The notes under the pieces are model-generated. The model was not told the origin of the DNA and made no database searches. It was given only the letters and a program-made list of their open reading frames with translations. Below, piece after piece: positions 1-7,535 of a stretch of DNA of 49,078 nt. Source of the stretch: Pontibacter sp. HSC-36F09 (GTDB lineage: Bacteria; Bacteroidota; Bacteroidia; Cytophagales; Hymenobacteraceae); NCBI RefSeq assembly GCF_024171605.1, contig NZ_JALKAA010000010.1, positions 1 through 49,078 of the forward strand. The letters run 5' to 3'. The number at the start of each line of letters is the position of its first letter. Position 1 is the first letter of the stretch. A program made the translations under genes and the position numbers.

Positions 1-153
1 GCTCTTTTTTTTCATCTTTATGTAAGGAATAAGTTTGAATCAAAAGGTAACGCTTATCCGCTGCTTTTTAAAACCAGCTACCGAAGGTTTAGTGCTACAA
101 GGTGCATAAGTCATGCTACGGCAGACGGCCTTGCACGCCTCTTGCACGAGCAT

Positions 154-571
154 GTTAGGTGTGAACCTGAAATAGATGAAATTGAGACAAATAAGTGGGA
201 TGAAATTTAGGTCCGGTAGAATGGCATTGACAGATATCCATAATGCTGGATCTATCTTCGGGATCATATATCGACAAATATTAACTTTTACAGATGCTGG
301 ACAGGTGACTTTAACCAATGATATAGAAATTACTCGTGCGGGGCTTATAGAATGGAAAGAAAATCTAGAAAATGAAAAATGGATAGGCACTTACAAGTTT
401 GATTCGGACGACAAACATGTAAAGTGCATATTGACAAATTATAAGAATAATATCAAGAAAGAAATTTACGCAGCCTTTGCCACAGATAGTCTTCTTATAT
501 GTGAGGTATATACCGGTGGTAGCAATAAAGGACAAGGACAAGTGTTCGAAAAAATAAACGCCAGCATCTAA
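154..571 (+). other. attC-like cores bounding an orphan ORF (possible integron-type cassette)
   Basis: GTTAGGT at 154-160 fits the attC core GTTRRRY and lies 15 bases before the ATG at 176. ATCTAAC at 565-571 overlaps the stop codon of the same ORF and fits the inverse core RYYYAAC. Just after it, AAAGC and GCTTT (580-602) can pair. This is the order expected of a cassette: 3' end of one attC, ORF, 5' end of the next. No matching GTTAGAT core closes the downstream site and no integrase is in the window, so this may be a decayed cassette or coincidence. Confidence 0.25.
176..571 (+). CDS. Hypothetical protein, 131 aa
   Basis: I do not recognise this family. The ORF encodes a mixed alpha/beta soluble protein with no signal peptide or membrane segment. 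The centre is polar (LENEKWIGTYKFDSDDKH, about residues 63-80) and the C-terminal part reads like alternating strands (DSLLICEVYTGG). ATG codons at 176, 200 and 218 could each be the start; 176 is chosen only because it gives the longest product. No Shine-Dalgarno sequence is visible, which is usual in this phylum. It stands alone, framed by attC-like cores and followed by about 100 bases without a gene. Codon use is more AT-rich than in the arginine genes downstream, as in many recently gained genes. A spurious or decayed ORF cannot be excluded. Confidence 0.5.
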   Translation: MKLRQISGMKFRSGRMALTDIHNAGSIFGIIYRQILTFTDAGQVTLTNDIEITRAGLIEWKENLENEKWIGTYKFDSDDKHVKCILTNYKNNIKKEIYAAFATDSLLICEVYTGGSNKGQGQVFEKINASI

Positions 572-679
572 CAACAGAACAAAGCAGTCGCCCTACAGCT
601 TTCAGTCATCGCTTTTACAGAAGGTTGGCTTTGGTACTTTCGGCTTGTGAACAGGCGCGTGCTATATTCAAAAGCCAAC

Positions 680-1225
680 ATGACGCACTACAAATCATTT
701 GAAACCGAGCGCCTGCTGCTGATACCTACTTCGGAAGAGGATGCGGCTTTTATGTATGAGCTGCTCAACAGCCCGTCCTGGATCAGGTATATAGGGGACC
801 GGAACGTGCGGTCTGTAGAGGAGGCGGCCACCTACATTCGAAACAGAGTGACTGCACAGTTGGAGCGGCTAGGATATGCAAATTATACCGTTATCCGAAA
901 ATCAGATCGGGAAAAACTAGGTGTTTGCGGCCTCTATGACCGCGAAGGGCTCGATGGGATTGACATTGGCTTTGCGTTTATGCCCCAGCACGAGAAGCAG
1001 GGGTATGCGCTTGAGGCTGCCCTGGAGGTAAAGCGGGCCGGTATAGAGGAGTTCGGTATTTCTCAGATGAAGGCAATCACATCAAAAGACAACGTGGCAT
1101 CACAAAAGCTGCTGGAGAAACTCGGCCTCAGGTATAGCAAACAGGTGCAATTACCTAATGATCCGGAAGAGTTGCTGTTGTATGAGCTAAAGGTCGATAA
1201 TCTGACGCTTCACCAGCAAGAATGA
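680..1225 (+). CDS. GNAT-family N-acetyltransferase (RimJ/RimL type)
   Basis: This 181-aa protein has the layout of RimJ/RimL-like acetyltransferases, which move an acetyl group from acetyl-CoA to an amine on a protein N-terminus, antibiotic or small molecule. The N-terminus FETERLLLIPTSEEDA is the typical first strand and helix. IDIGFAFMPQHEKQGYALEA (about residues 97-116) is the acetyl-CoA motif, with Q-x-x-G-x-A in place of R-x-x-G-x-G/A. MKAITSKDNVASQKLLEKLG is the conserved C-terminal helix. The ATG at 680 is preferred to the in-frame GTG at 647, because the extra residues precede the conserved domain. The true substrate cannot be read from sequence. It is a single gene, ending about 85 bases before a strong terminator. 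Confidence 0.87.
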   Translation: MTHYKSFETERLLLIPTSEEDAAFMYELLNSPSWIRYIGDRNVRSVEEAATYIRNRVTAQLERLGYANYTVIRKSDREKLGVCGLYDREGLDGIDIGFAFMPQHEKQGYALEAALEVKRAGIEEFGISQMKAITSKDNVASQKLLEKLGLRYSKQVQLPNDPEELLLYELKVDNLTLHQQE

Positions 1226-1310
1226 GTATTTCCAACTTGAATCAATCCTATACCGCCGCAGGTTGGCATCTATCGTAGCAGATACCCACTTGTTAAAGCT
1301 GGTATAAAAC

Positions 1311-1340
1311 AAAAAAACCGGCCTTCAAGCCGGTTTTTTT
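1311..1340. terminator. Bidirectional intrinsic terminator
   Basis: A perfect 12-bp stem (AAAAAAACCGGC / GCCGGTTTTTTT) around the loop CTTCAA. It has a T-run on either strand, so it can end both the plus-strand acetyltransferase transcript and the minus-strand lipoprotein transcript. Confidence 0.88.
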
Positions 1341-1363
1341 ATATCCAGAGGTAATCGCGCGGA

Positions 1364-1522
1364 TTAGCCTTTGATCACTTCAGTTTCCTGCACAAGGTCA
1401 GTTGCCGGGGCGTTCTGCTCGGACACCTCAACGCTGGCAAAGTTGTAGGCTGGGCAGTATGTCTTGCAGGAAGTCATACCCAGTGCCAGGATGAATGCGC
1501 CGAATGCTGCTAATTTCTTCAT
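1364..1522 (-). CDS. Small lipoprotein, 52 aa
   Basis: A very short predicted lipoprotein. Residues 1-19 form a signal peptide (MKKLAAFGAFILALGMTSC) with the lipobox MTSC; the mature protein starts at Cys19 and would be lipid-anchored. Mature residues begin CKTYCPAY, a pattern I associate with small Bacteroidota lipoproteins of unknown role, followed by an acidic tail without predicted structure. The ATG at 1522 is chosen over an upstream in-frame codon at 1555, since only this start places the signal peptide at the N-terminus. It lies on the same strand as, and downstream of, the arginine decarboxylase, 90 bases away, and ends just before the bidirectional terminator. Function unknown. Confidence 0.75.
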   Translation of the reverse strand: MKKLAAFGAFILALGMTSCKTYCPAYNFASVEVSEQNAPATDLVQETEVIKG

Positions 1523-1612
1523 GGTAAAATATTTAAATAAACGATGGTAAACCAAAAATACAATTTTTACTATAAATGCAAAACAGTATACGCAAATTTA
1601 ACGACCGCAGCC

Positions 1613-3010
1613 TTAAATTTCGTATCCCAATATGTTCAGCATCGACTCATAAGTCTGTTCCGGGGCAAATTGCCAGCTTTTGAGCGTACCGTCTTCCTGT
1701 CGATCCACCAGAATGTGCTGCGGTGAAGGGATCAGGCAGTGCTTAATGCCGCCGTACCCACTCAGCTGCTCCTGGTAGGCACCCGTATGGAAGAAGCCAA
1801 TATACAGCGGCTTATTATCCTTCGGTACTTTCGGCAGGAACACCTGGAACGAGTGCATCTCTGAGTTATAGTAATCCTGGCTGTCGCATGTCATGCCGCC
1901 CAGCTGTATTTTGCGGTACTCCTTGTCCCAATGGTTGATCGCCAGAAGCGGCCAGCGCTGGTTCAATGCCCAGGCGTCCGGCAGGTTTGTGATAAACGAA
2001 CCATCGATCATGTACCATAGTTCCTTGTCGTTCTGGAGTTTCTCATCCAGAATAGAGTAAATGTTGGCCGCGCTTTCGCCTACCGTAAAGATGCCGAACT
2101 CCGTGAAAATGTTTGGCTCCGGTACACCCTCCTCCTGACAGATGCGCTTGATGGTGCGCAGGATCTCCTCAGTCATGTATTGGTAGTTGTAATCCGCCTG
2201 AATGGAGGTTTTGATCGGGAAGCCACCGCCGATGTCGATGGTGTCAAGCTCCGGGCATACCTTCTTGAGCTCACAGTACTTGTGCACAAAGCGGCTCAAC
2301 TCCGACCAGTAGTAAGAAGTGTCCTTTATACCTGTACTGATGAAGTAATGCAGCATTTTGAGCTCGAAGCGGTCGTCTGGTTTAATCTGCTGCTCATACA
2401 GGTCGATCACGTCGTTGTAGCGCACACCCAGGCGCGAGGTATAGAACTGAAATTTCGGCTCTTCGTCAGAGGCGAGACGCATACCTACCTTGGTCTTCAC
2501 TTTTACGTGCTCCTTGTAATAGTCAATCTCGCCGATGTGGTCGAGTATCGGCATGCAGTTCACAAAGCCATCGTTGATGAACTCCGTGATCCACTCGCGG
2601 TAGCGCTGGCGTTTAAAGCCGTTGCAGATGATGTACGTGTTCTTATCGATTTTGCCCTTTTTGTAAAGTGCCTTCACGATCTGCATATCGTAACCAGAAG
2701 AGGTTTCGATGTGGATGTCGTTTTTAAGCGCCTCCTCCATTACAAAAGAGAAGTGCGAGGCCTTGGTGCAGTAGCAGTAGGTATAAGTACCCTTGTAGTC
2801 GAGCTTCTGAATACCGTCGTTGAACAGACGTTTCGCCTTCTGTATCTGCGAACTAATCTTGGGCAGGTATGTTAGTTTTAATGGAGTGCCATACTGTTTG
2901 ATCAGGTCCATCAGCGGGATGCCATTGAAAAACAATTCATTGTTCTCCACGGTAAACTCGTCTGTAGGAAAGTCAAAAGTCTGGTGAATCAGGTCGGTGT
3001 ATTTATCCAT
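1613..3010 (-). CDS. speA: Arginine decarboxylase (PLP-dependent, fold type III)
   Basis: Decarboxylates L-arginine to agmatine, the first step of the agmatine route to putrescine and spermidine. The 465-aa protein has the alanine-racemase-like PLP barrel followed by a beta domain. Visible residues: the Schiff-base lysine in CTKASHFS (K83), ICNGFKRQRYR (about 128-138) as in SpeA proteins, the phosphate loop DIGGGFP (259-265), TEFG (303-306), and catalytic-type Cys375 in GGMTCDSQDYY. It is shorter than E. coli SpeA (about 630 aa) and matches the compact Bacteroidota version. Divergent to arginase, which competes for the same substrate. Another diaminoacid substrate is possible, but the ICNG and GGxTCDS motifs favour arginine. 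Confidence 0.82.
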   Translation of the reverse strand: MDKYTDLIHQTFDFPTDEFTVENNELFFNGIPLMDLIKQYGTPLKLTYLPKISSQIQKAKRLFNDGIQKLDYKGTYTYCYCTKASHFSFVMEEALKNDIHIETSSGYDMQIVKALYKKGKIDKNTYIICNGFKRQRYREWITEFINDGFVNCMPILDHIGEIDYYKEHVKVKTKVGMRLASDEEPKFQFYTSRLGVRYNDVIDLYEQQIKPDDRFELKMLHYFISTGIKDTSYYWSELSRFVHKYCELKKVCPELDTIDIGGGFPIKTSIQADYNYQYMTEEILRTIKRICQEEGVPEPNIFTEFGIFTVGESAANIYSILDEKLQNDKELWYMIDGSFITNLPDAWALNQRWPLLAINHWDKEYRKIQLGGMTCDSQDYYNSEMHSFQVFLPKVPKDNKPLYIGFFHTGAYQEQLSGYGGIKHCLIPSPQHILVDRQEDGTLKSWQFAPEQTYESMLNILGYEI

Positions 3011-3467
3011 TCTGGTGCTTGTGGGCTTAAGAAAACATGCAATATTGTTCGTTATTTACCATCTTTGCAAAAACTTTGTTTAAATTATAAGAATCGTTCA
3101 GTTATTTATTCCTATCACGCTCATTAAAGCGCGAAAATAAATGGAGTAGAAGAGCGGTGCGTGTGCATATATGCTTTGCTCGCCGCGGCATGGGCAGGTC
3201 CGTTTTATCCTGCTTTCTTCGCCATCCTGAAATGATCCTTGTAACGAGAATTAGGCGCTTAACCTCCGGGGGGTGGAGCCCTTTATCTTAGACAAATTTT
3301 TTGACAGAATGCCAGGTAGCGGTAAGGGCGTCCTCTTTTGACTGTGAAATATTCTTTCAAAACTAAAGATACCCGAACTTGATTCAGGAGTAGTAGAGAG
3401 ACGGCAGCCAGGGAGAAGAAAATGCTGAGGAGACCAGGCTGAATAACTTTAGACCACCAATTTGCCT
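3011..3467. promoter_or_regulatory. Divergent intergenic region between speA and arginase
   Basis: About 457 bases with no credible ORF. It must hold promoters for both neighbours. CATCTTTGC near 3064 on the plus strand resembles the TAnnTTTG -7 element with one mismatch and has a TTG about 20 bases upstream, but a start there would leave a leader of about 390 bases before arginase. A purine-rich stretch precedes the arginase ATG. No clear hairpin or known riboswitch was seen. Confidence 0.3.
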
Positions 3468-4439
3468 ATGAAAAAGATTAAACTGATAGAAGTACGCTCA
3501 GAACTTGGCGCAGGCACGCGCGGAGCCAACATGGGGATAGACGCACTACGGGTAGCCTGTTTGGACAAGGGCTGCGATTATTTCAAGCGCTTCAACTCTA
3601 TCAGTGTGCCTGACCTCAACTATACCCTGTTCGAGAAAGACCTCTTTCCGAATGCGCACCGTATCGACAGCATCCTGGCTGTCCAGAAAAACATTGCCAG
3701 TGCCGTCGTGCAAACGCTGGAGCTGGACATGTTCCCCCTGGTGCTTTCCGGTGACCACTCCAATGCGCACGGCACCATAGCAGGTATAAAAGCCGCCTAC
3801 CCCGACAAGACCCTGGGTGTGATTTGGATAGACGCACACGCCGACATCCACTCGCCCTATACCTCGCCTTCGGGCAACGTGCACGGCATGCCGTTAGCCA
3901 TGGCCCTGAACATCGACAACCTAGAGCGCCAGATAAACGACCCCGAGCAGGAAACGATTTTTTTCTGGAATTCGCTTAAGAAACTGGGCTTCGACGGCCC
4001 GAAACTCAAGCCGGAGCACCTGGTCTACATTGTGGTGCGCGACACGGAGGAGCCTGAGGATTTTCTGATCGAAAAGTACGGCATCAAGAATTTTACCTAT
4101 GCCGAGTTTGCCCAGAAAGGGCCGGAGCAAGTGGCCGCCGAAGCGCTGGATCGACTGCGCGACTGCGACATCATCTATGTGTCATTTGACGTGGACAGCC
4201 TTGACTCGAAGTTTTCGAAAGGAACGGGTACGCCAGTCGAAGTAGGCCTGACAGTGGAAGAAGCACAGCGGCTCAACTACCACCTGCTGCAGGACCCGCG
4301 CATTGTGTGCTACGAGATGACCGAGATAAATCCGACACTCGACACCGAAAACACTATGGCCGAGAACGCCTTCGATATACTGGAGACCGCCACCGACGCC
4401 ATTTTACACCGGGAATTTAATAAAACAGCTATACATTAA
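3468..4439 (+). CDS. Arginase (ureohydrolase family)
   Basis: Predicted to hydrolyse L-arginine to ornithine and urea using a binuclear manganese centre. The ligand motifs are all present: SGDHS (about residues 94-98), DAHADIHSP (about 122-130) and SFDVDSLD (about 238-245). Two features favour arginase over agmatinase or formimidoylglutamase: SGNVHGMPLA directly after the metal motif, where arginase holds the amino-acid backbone, and the C-terminal ENTMAENAFDI after EINPTLD. The ATG at 3468 is taken; a TTG two codons upstream is also in frame. The stop lies 8 bases before argS, so the two are almost certainly co-transcribed. Agmatinase activity remains possible given the neighbouring decarboxylase. 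Confidence 0.85.
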   Translation: MKKIKLIEVRSELGAGTRGANMGIDALRVACLDKGCDYFKRFNSISVPDLNYTLFEKDLFPNAHRIDSILAVQKNIASAVVQTLELDMFPLVLSGDHSNAHGTIAGIKAAYPDKTLGVIWIDAHADIHSPYTSPSGNVHGMPLAMALNIDNLERQINDPEQETIFFWNSLKKLGFDGPKLKPEHLVYIVVRDTEEPEDFLIEKYGIKNFTYAEFAQKGPEQVAAEALDRLRDCDIIYVSFDVDSLDSKFSKGTGTPVEVGLTVEEAQRLNYHLLQDPRIVCYEMTEINPTLDTENTMAENAFDILETATDAILHREFNKTAIH

Positions 4440-4447
4440 TCTACTTA

Positions 4448-6238
4448 ATGCAACTTCAAAACGCCATCAGCCAGCGCATCAGCCAAGCATTGGAAGCTTT
4501 GTTCGGCCTTACCGTTGACGCTTCTACCATCAGTCTGCAGCCTACCCGCAAGGAGTTTGCCGGCAGTTTCACCTTCGTGACTTTCCCATACACCAAACAG
4601 GCCGGCAAAGGCCCGGAGCAGATCGGGGAGGCACTTGGTGCCTACCTGAAAGAACATGCAGAAGAGGTGAAGAACTACAACGTGGTAAAAGGCTTCCTGA
4701 ACCTCGAGATTGAAGAGCAGGTATGGGTGCTCCTGTTCCGCGACCTGATGACCAACCCGAGCCACGGCCAGGCATCGGACTCCGGCAAAAAAGTGATGGT
4801 GGAATACTCTTCGCCCAACACGAACAAGCCGTTGCACCTGGGCCACCTGCGCAATAACTTTTTGGGTTACTCGGTGTCCGAGATCATGAAGGCCAACGGT
4901 CACCACGTGATGAAGGCCAACCTGGTGAATGACCGCGGTATCCACATCTGCAAATCGATGCTGGCGTACCAAATGTTTGGCAATGGCGAGACACCGCAAA
5001 GCAGCGGTATCAAAGGCGACCATCTAGCTGGCAAGTACTATGTGCTGTTTGACAAGGCCTACAAAGAGCAGATTGACGAACTGGTGGCGCAGGGTATGGA
5101 CAAAGAGGAAGCCAAGAAAAAAGCCCCTTTGATACTAGAAGCCCAAACCATGCTGCAAAAGTGGGAGCAAGGCGATGACGAAGTGGTATCGCTTTGGAAG
5201 ACCATGAACAGCTGGGTATACGAAGGCTTCGACGCTACCTACCGCAACATCGGTGTTGATTTCGATAAGTTCTATTACGAATCTGAGACCTATACCTTGG
5301 GGAAAGAGCGTGTAGAGGAAGGTCTGCAGAAAGGCGTTTTCTTCAAGAAACCGGACGGCTCGGTATGGGTTGATCTGACTGATGAAGGGCTGGATGAGAA
5401 GCTGCTGCTCCGCTCAGACGGTACCTCCGTTTACATCACCCAGGACATGGGTACAGCTGAGTTGAAGCACAATGACTTCCCATACGACCAGTCCATCTAC
5501 GTGGTGGCGGATGAGCAGAACTACCACTTCCAGGTGCTGAAGGCGGTGCTCAAGAAACTGGGCAAACCATACGCAGAAGGAATCTATCACCTGTCTTACG
5601 GCATGGTGGATCTGCCATCGGGCAAAATGAAATCAAGAGAAGGTACCGTTGTGGATGCCGACGAACTGGTGCAGGAGATGATCGACACCGCCCGTCAGCA
5701 GACCGAGGAGCTGGGCAAGATAGAAGGTTTTACACCGGAAGAAGCGGCTAAACTTTATCATACCTTGGCGATGGGAGCCCTGAAATACTTCCTGCTCAAA
5801 GTGGACCCGAAGAAGCGCATGCTTTTCAATCCGCAGGAGTCGATTGACTTCCGTGGCAACACCGGTCCGTTTGTGCAGTACACGCACGCCCGTATCTCGG
5901 CCATCCTGCGCAAAGCAGGTGAGATGGGCCTCGCCGTTGATGCCGCCTCGTTTGGCGACTTCAAAAACCTGCACGAAGCAGAACAGGAAGTGATCACGCT
6001 ACTGGTAGGTTATCCGGAAGTGGTGCAGGAGGCAGGTAAGCTGTATGCGCCGTCCGTGATCGCGAACTATGCCTACGAACTGGCCAAAGCTTACAACCGT
6101 TTCTACCAAGAGATTTCGATCTTCAACGAAACTGACGAGCAAGCCCGCAACTTCCGTATCGCCCTCTCAGCCATGGTAGCCCGCTTCGTGCGCGAAAGCA
6201 TGAGCCTGCTGGGGATTGAAGTGCCGGAGCGGATGTAA
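4448..6238 (+). CDS. argS: Arginyl-tRNA synthetase
   Basis: Charges tRNA-Arg with arginine in the cytoplasm. The 596-aa protein is a complete class I synthetase: an N-terminal Arg-tRNA additional domain (about 1-100), the HIGH-type motif HLGH at 130-133 within SSPNTNKPLHLGHLRNN, the KMSKS-type motif KMKSR at 393-397, and a C-terminal all-helical DALR anticodon-binding domain ending SLLGIEVPERM. The family needs arginine tRNA present for amino-acid activation. It follows arginase by 8 bases, an unusual pairing that puts two arginine-consuming enzymes in one transcript. No internal frameshift or missing motif was found. Confidence 0.97.
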   Translation: MQLQNAISQRISQALEALFGLTVDASTISLQPTRKEFAGSFTFVTFPYTKQAGKGPEQIGEALGAYLKEHAEEVKNYNVVKGFLNLEIEEQVWVLLFRDLMTNPSHGQASDSGKKVMVEYSSPNTNKPLHLGHLRNNFLGYSVSEIMKANGHHVMKANLVNDRGIHICKSMLAYQMFGNGETPQSSGIKGDHLAGKYYVLFDKAYKEQIDELVAQGMDKEEAKKKAPLILEAQTMLQKWEQGDDEVVSLWKTMNSWVYEGFDATYRNIGVDFDKFYYESETYTLGKERVEEGLQKGVFFKKPDGSVWVDLTDEGLDEKLLLRSDGTSVYITQDMGTAELKHNDFPYDQSIYVVADEQNYHFQVLKAVLKKLGKPYAEGIYHLSYGMVDLPSGKMKSREGTVVDADELVQEMIDTARQQTEELGKIEGFTPEEAAKLYHTLAMGALKYFLLKVDPKKRMLFNPQESIDFRGNTGPFVQYTHARISAILRKAGEMGLAVDAASFGDFKNLHEAEQEVITLLVGYPEVVQEAGKLYAPSVIANYAYELAKAYNRFYQEISIFNETDEQARNFRIALSAMVARFVRESMSLLGIEVPERM

Positions 6239-6350
6239 GGTAGAGGTATAGTTAATAAAGGTATGGCACATGTAGTGGTCATCTCCTGCTACTCTTTCAG
6301 AGGAGACACTCAATATGCGCGAATCATCACTGAAGCACGTATTTAGGAAA

Positions 6351-6380
6351 GTCCCCCTTTGAAGGGGGCAGGGGGATGAC
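6351..6380 (+). repeat. Left inverted repeat of the DUF559 cassette
   Basis: 30 bases beginning GTCCCCCTTTGAAGGGGGC and ending GGGGGATGAC. It can fold on itself (CCCCCTT/AAGGGGG), with a second G5 run that can compete for the same C5 arm. It matches the reverse complement of 6774-6803 at 28 of 30 positions by direct alignment. Confidence 0.85.
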
Positions 6381-6407
6381 AATCGTGCATCGATAAAATT
6401 TTGTACC

Positions 6408-6773
6408 ATGCCGCATAACAGTCACTACAACCAACAACTTAAACCACTTGCCAAAGCTCTCCGTAAGGATTCAACAAAAGCAGAGGTAAGGTTGTGGTGT
6501 GAGGTGTTAAGCAAAGGCAAAACAGGCTACACTTTCTTACGGCAGAGACCAGTCGGGCAGTATATTGCCGACTTTATGTGCAAAGAACTAAATCTGGTTA
6601 TTGAAGTTGACGGCTATTCGCATAACTTTAAAGCGAAAGAGGATGAAGAGCGGGATAAGGTATTAATTGAACTAGGTTACTCTGTCCTTCGCTTTCATGA
6701 TGAAGAGGTGATGAAAGATTTACCTAATGTCCAAAGAGTGATTGATGCTTACATAGAGGACCTGCAGAAGTAG
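6408..6773 (+). CDS. DUF559 endonuclease-like protein (Vsr/PD-(D/E)XK fold)
   Basis: A 121-aa protein of the DUF559 family, related in fold to the very-short-patch repair nuclease. The order of motifs is typical: LAKALRKDSTKAEVRLWCEV (about 13-32), FLRQRPVGQYIADFMCKELN (about 44-63), then LVIEVDGYSH, then ELGYSVLRFHDEEV near the C-terminus. Asp in IADF and Glu/Asp in IEVDG would be the metal-binding acidic residues. No DNA-binding domain other than the nuclease fold is evident. Biological role is not established for the family. Here the stop codon touches the right inverted repeat, so gene and repeats probably travel as one unit. Codon use is somewhat AT-richer than in argS. Confidence 0.9.
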   Translation: MPHNSHYNQQLKPLAKALRKDSTKAEVRLWCEVLSKGKTGYTFLRQRPVGQYIADFMCKELNLVIEVDGYSHNFKAKEDEERDKVLIELGYSVLRFHDEEVMKDLPNVQRVIDAYIEDLQK

Positions 6774-6803
6774 GTCATCCCCCAGCCCCCTTCGAAGGGG
6801 GAC
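6774..6803 (-). repeat. Right inverted repeat of the DUF559 cassette
   Basis: Begins immediately after the TAG stop of the nuclease gene. It contains CCCCCTTCGAAGGGGG (6786-6801), a perfect 16-base palindrome, preceded by GTCATCCCCCAG and followed by ACTTTTT. The hairpin plus T-run could also terminate transcription of the nuclease gene. Confidence 0.85.
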
Positions 6804-6893
6804 TTTTTCTCTAGCCCGATTTCATAATTGTTTAAAAACAAAACCAATAAACACAGGTTAATAGCCAGAATCTATACCTTAAGCAAAACTAAA

Positions 6894-7487
6894 ATGAAGC
6901 GCATCGCACAACTTTTGACAGTAGGCCTTGTATTAGGTGTATCGACAGCCTGCACAGGCGGATCATCCAACACAAACCAGGAAAAAGATATGGCAACAGA
7001 AACCAACCAGACGGCACAGGCCAACAGCTTCTACACTTTCAAAATAGAAAGCCTGGAAGGGAAGGAGATTGACTTCTCGAAATTCAAATGCAAGAAAGTG
7101 CTGGTAGTGAACACCGCTTCGGAGTGTGGCTATACCCCACAGTATGCCGACCTGCAGAAGCTGCACGAGACGCATGGTGAACAGGTGGTGATCCTGGGCT
7201 TCCCGGCAAATAATTTTGGAGGACAGGAGCCTGGTTCGAAAGAGCAGATCGCGGAGTTCTGTCAGAAAAACTACGGCGTAACCTTCCAGATGATGGAGAA
7301 GATCTCAGTGAAAGGCGACGACCAGCACCCGCTCTACCAGTGGCTGAAAAAAAATAGCCCGAACCACGAGGAGCCGGGCTGGAACTTCAGCAAATACCTA
7401 ATTGATGAGAACGGCAAGGTAGTGGCCTTTTACCCGTCGAAAGTGAAGCCGATGGGAGAGGAGATCCTGGCGGCAATCCAAAAGTAA
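6894..7487 (+). CDS. Glutathione peroxidase-family lipoprotein
   Basis: Reduces hydrogen peroxide or organic peroxides; bacterial Cys-type members often use thioredoxin rather than glutathione. The 197-aa product starts with a lipoprotein signal (MKRIAQLLTVGLVLGVSTAC, Cys20 lipidated), so the enzyme is probably tethered to a membrane facing the periplasm, unlike the usual cytoplasmic form. Catalytic residues are present: Cys78 in NTASECGYTPQY (cysteine, not selenocysteine), Gln111 in GFPANNFGGQEPG, and Trp163-Asn164 in WNFSKYLI. The ATG at 6894 is chosen because it gives a proper signal peptide; the in-frame upstream codon at 6828 does not. A linker rich in T, N and Q separates anchor and domain. 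Single-gene unit with its own hairpin terminator. Confidence 0.92.
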   Translation: MKRIAQLLTVGLVLGVSTACTGGSSNTNQEKDMATETNQTAQANSFYTFKIESLEGKEIDFSKFKCKKVLVVNTASECGYTPQYADLQKLHETHGEQVVILGFPANNFGGQEPGSKEQIAEFCQKNYGVTFQMMEKISVKGDDQHPLYQWLKKNSPNHEEPGWNFSKYLIDENGKVVAFYPSKVKPMGEEILAAIQK

Positions 7488-7492
7488 TATGA

Positions 7493-7518
7493 CAGGTATA
7501 GCCTGTGGACTATACCTG
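7493..7518 (+). terminator. Terminator-like hairpin made of two inverted AGGTATA motifs
   Basis: CAGGTATAG (7493-7501) and CTATACCTG (7510-7518) form a perfect 9-bp stem with an 8-base loop, followed by CTTTTATAG. It begins five bases after the glutathione peroxidase stop codon. Confidence 0.6.
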
Positions 7519-7535
7519 CTTTTATAGCATATACC

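Larger units (their letters stand above)
6351..6803 (+). mobile_element. Candidate hairpin-flanked DUF559 nuclease cassette
   Basis: A 453-bp unit: inverted repeat, a 122-codon nuclease ORF with stop, inverted repeat abutting the stop codon. It lies between argS and a glutathione peroxidase gene, neither of which it disturbs. No target duplication is obvious: the left flank reads TTTAGGAAA and the right TTTTTCTCT. Mobility is an inference from repeat symmetry and compactness; no transposase is present. Confidence 0.45.

Noticed and set aside
40..390. Minus-strand frame at the left edge
   Set aside because: Overlaps the plus-strand ORF at 176 and has no start context; neither is strongly supported, but this one looks like the shadow.
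2180..2875. 231-codon open frame on the plus strand within speA
   Set aside because: Antisense shadow of a well-supported decarboxylase; no family motif, long stop-free stretch is explained by GC-rich third positions of the real gene.
7057..7250. Selenocysteine form of glutathione peroxidase
   Set aside because: The active-site codon is TGT (Cys78), not TGA.
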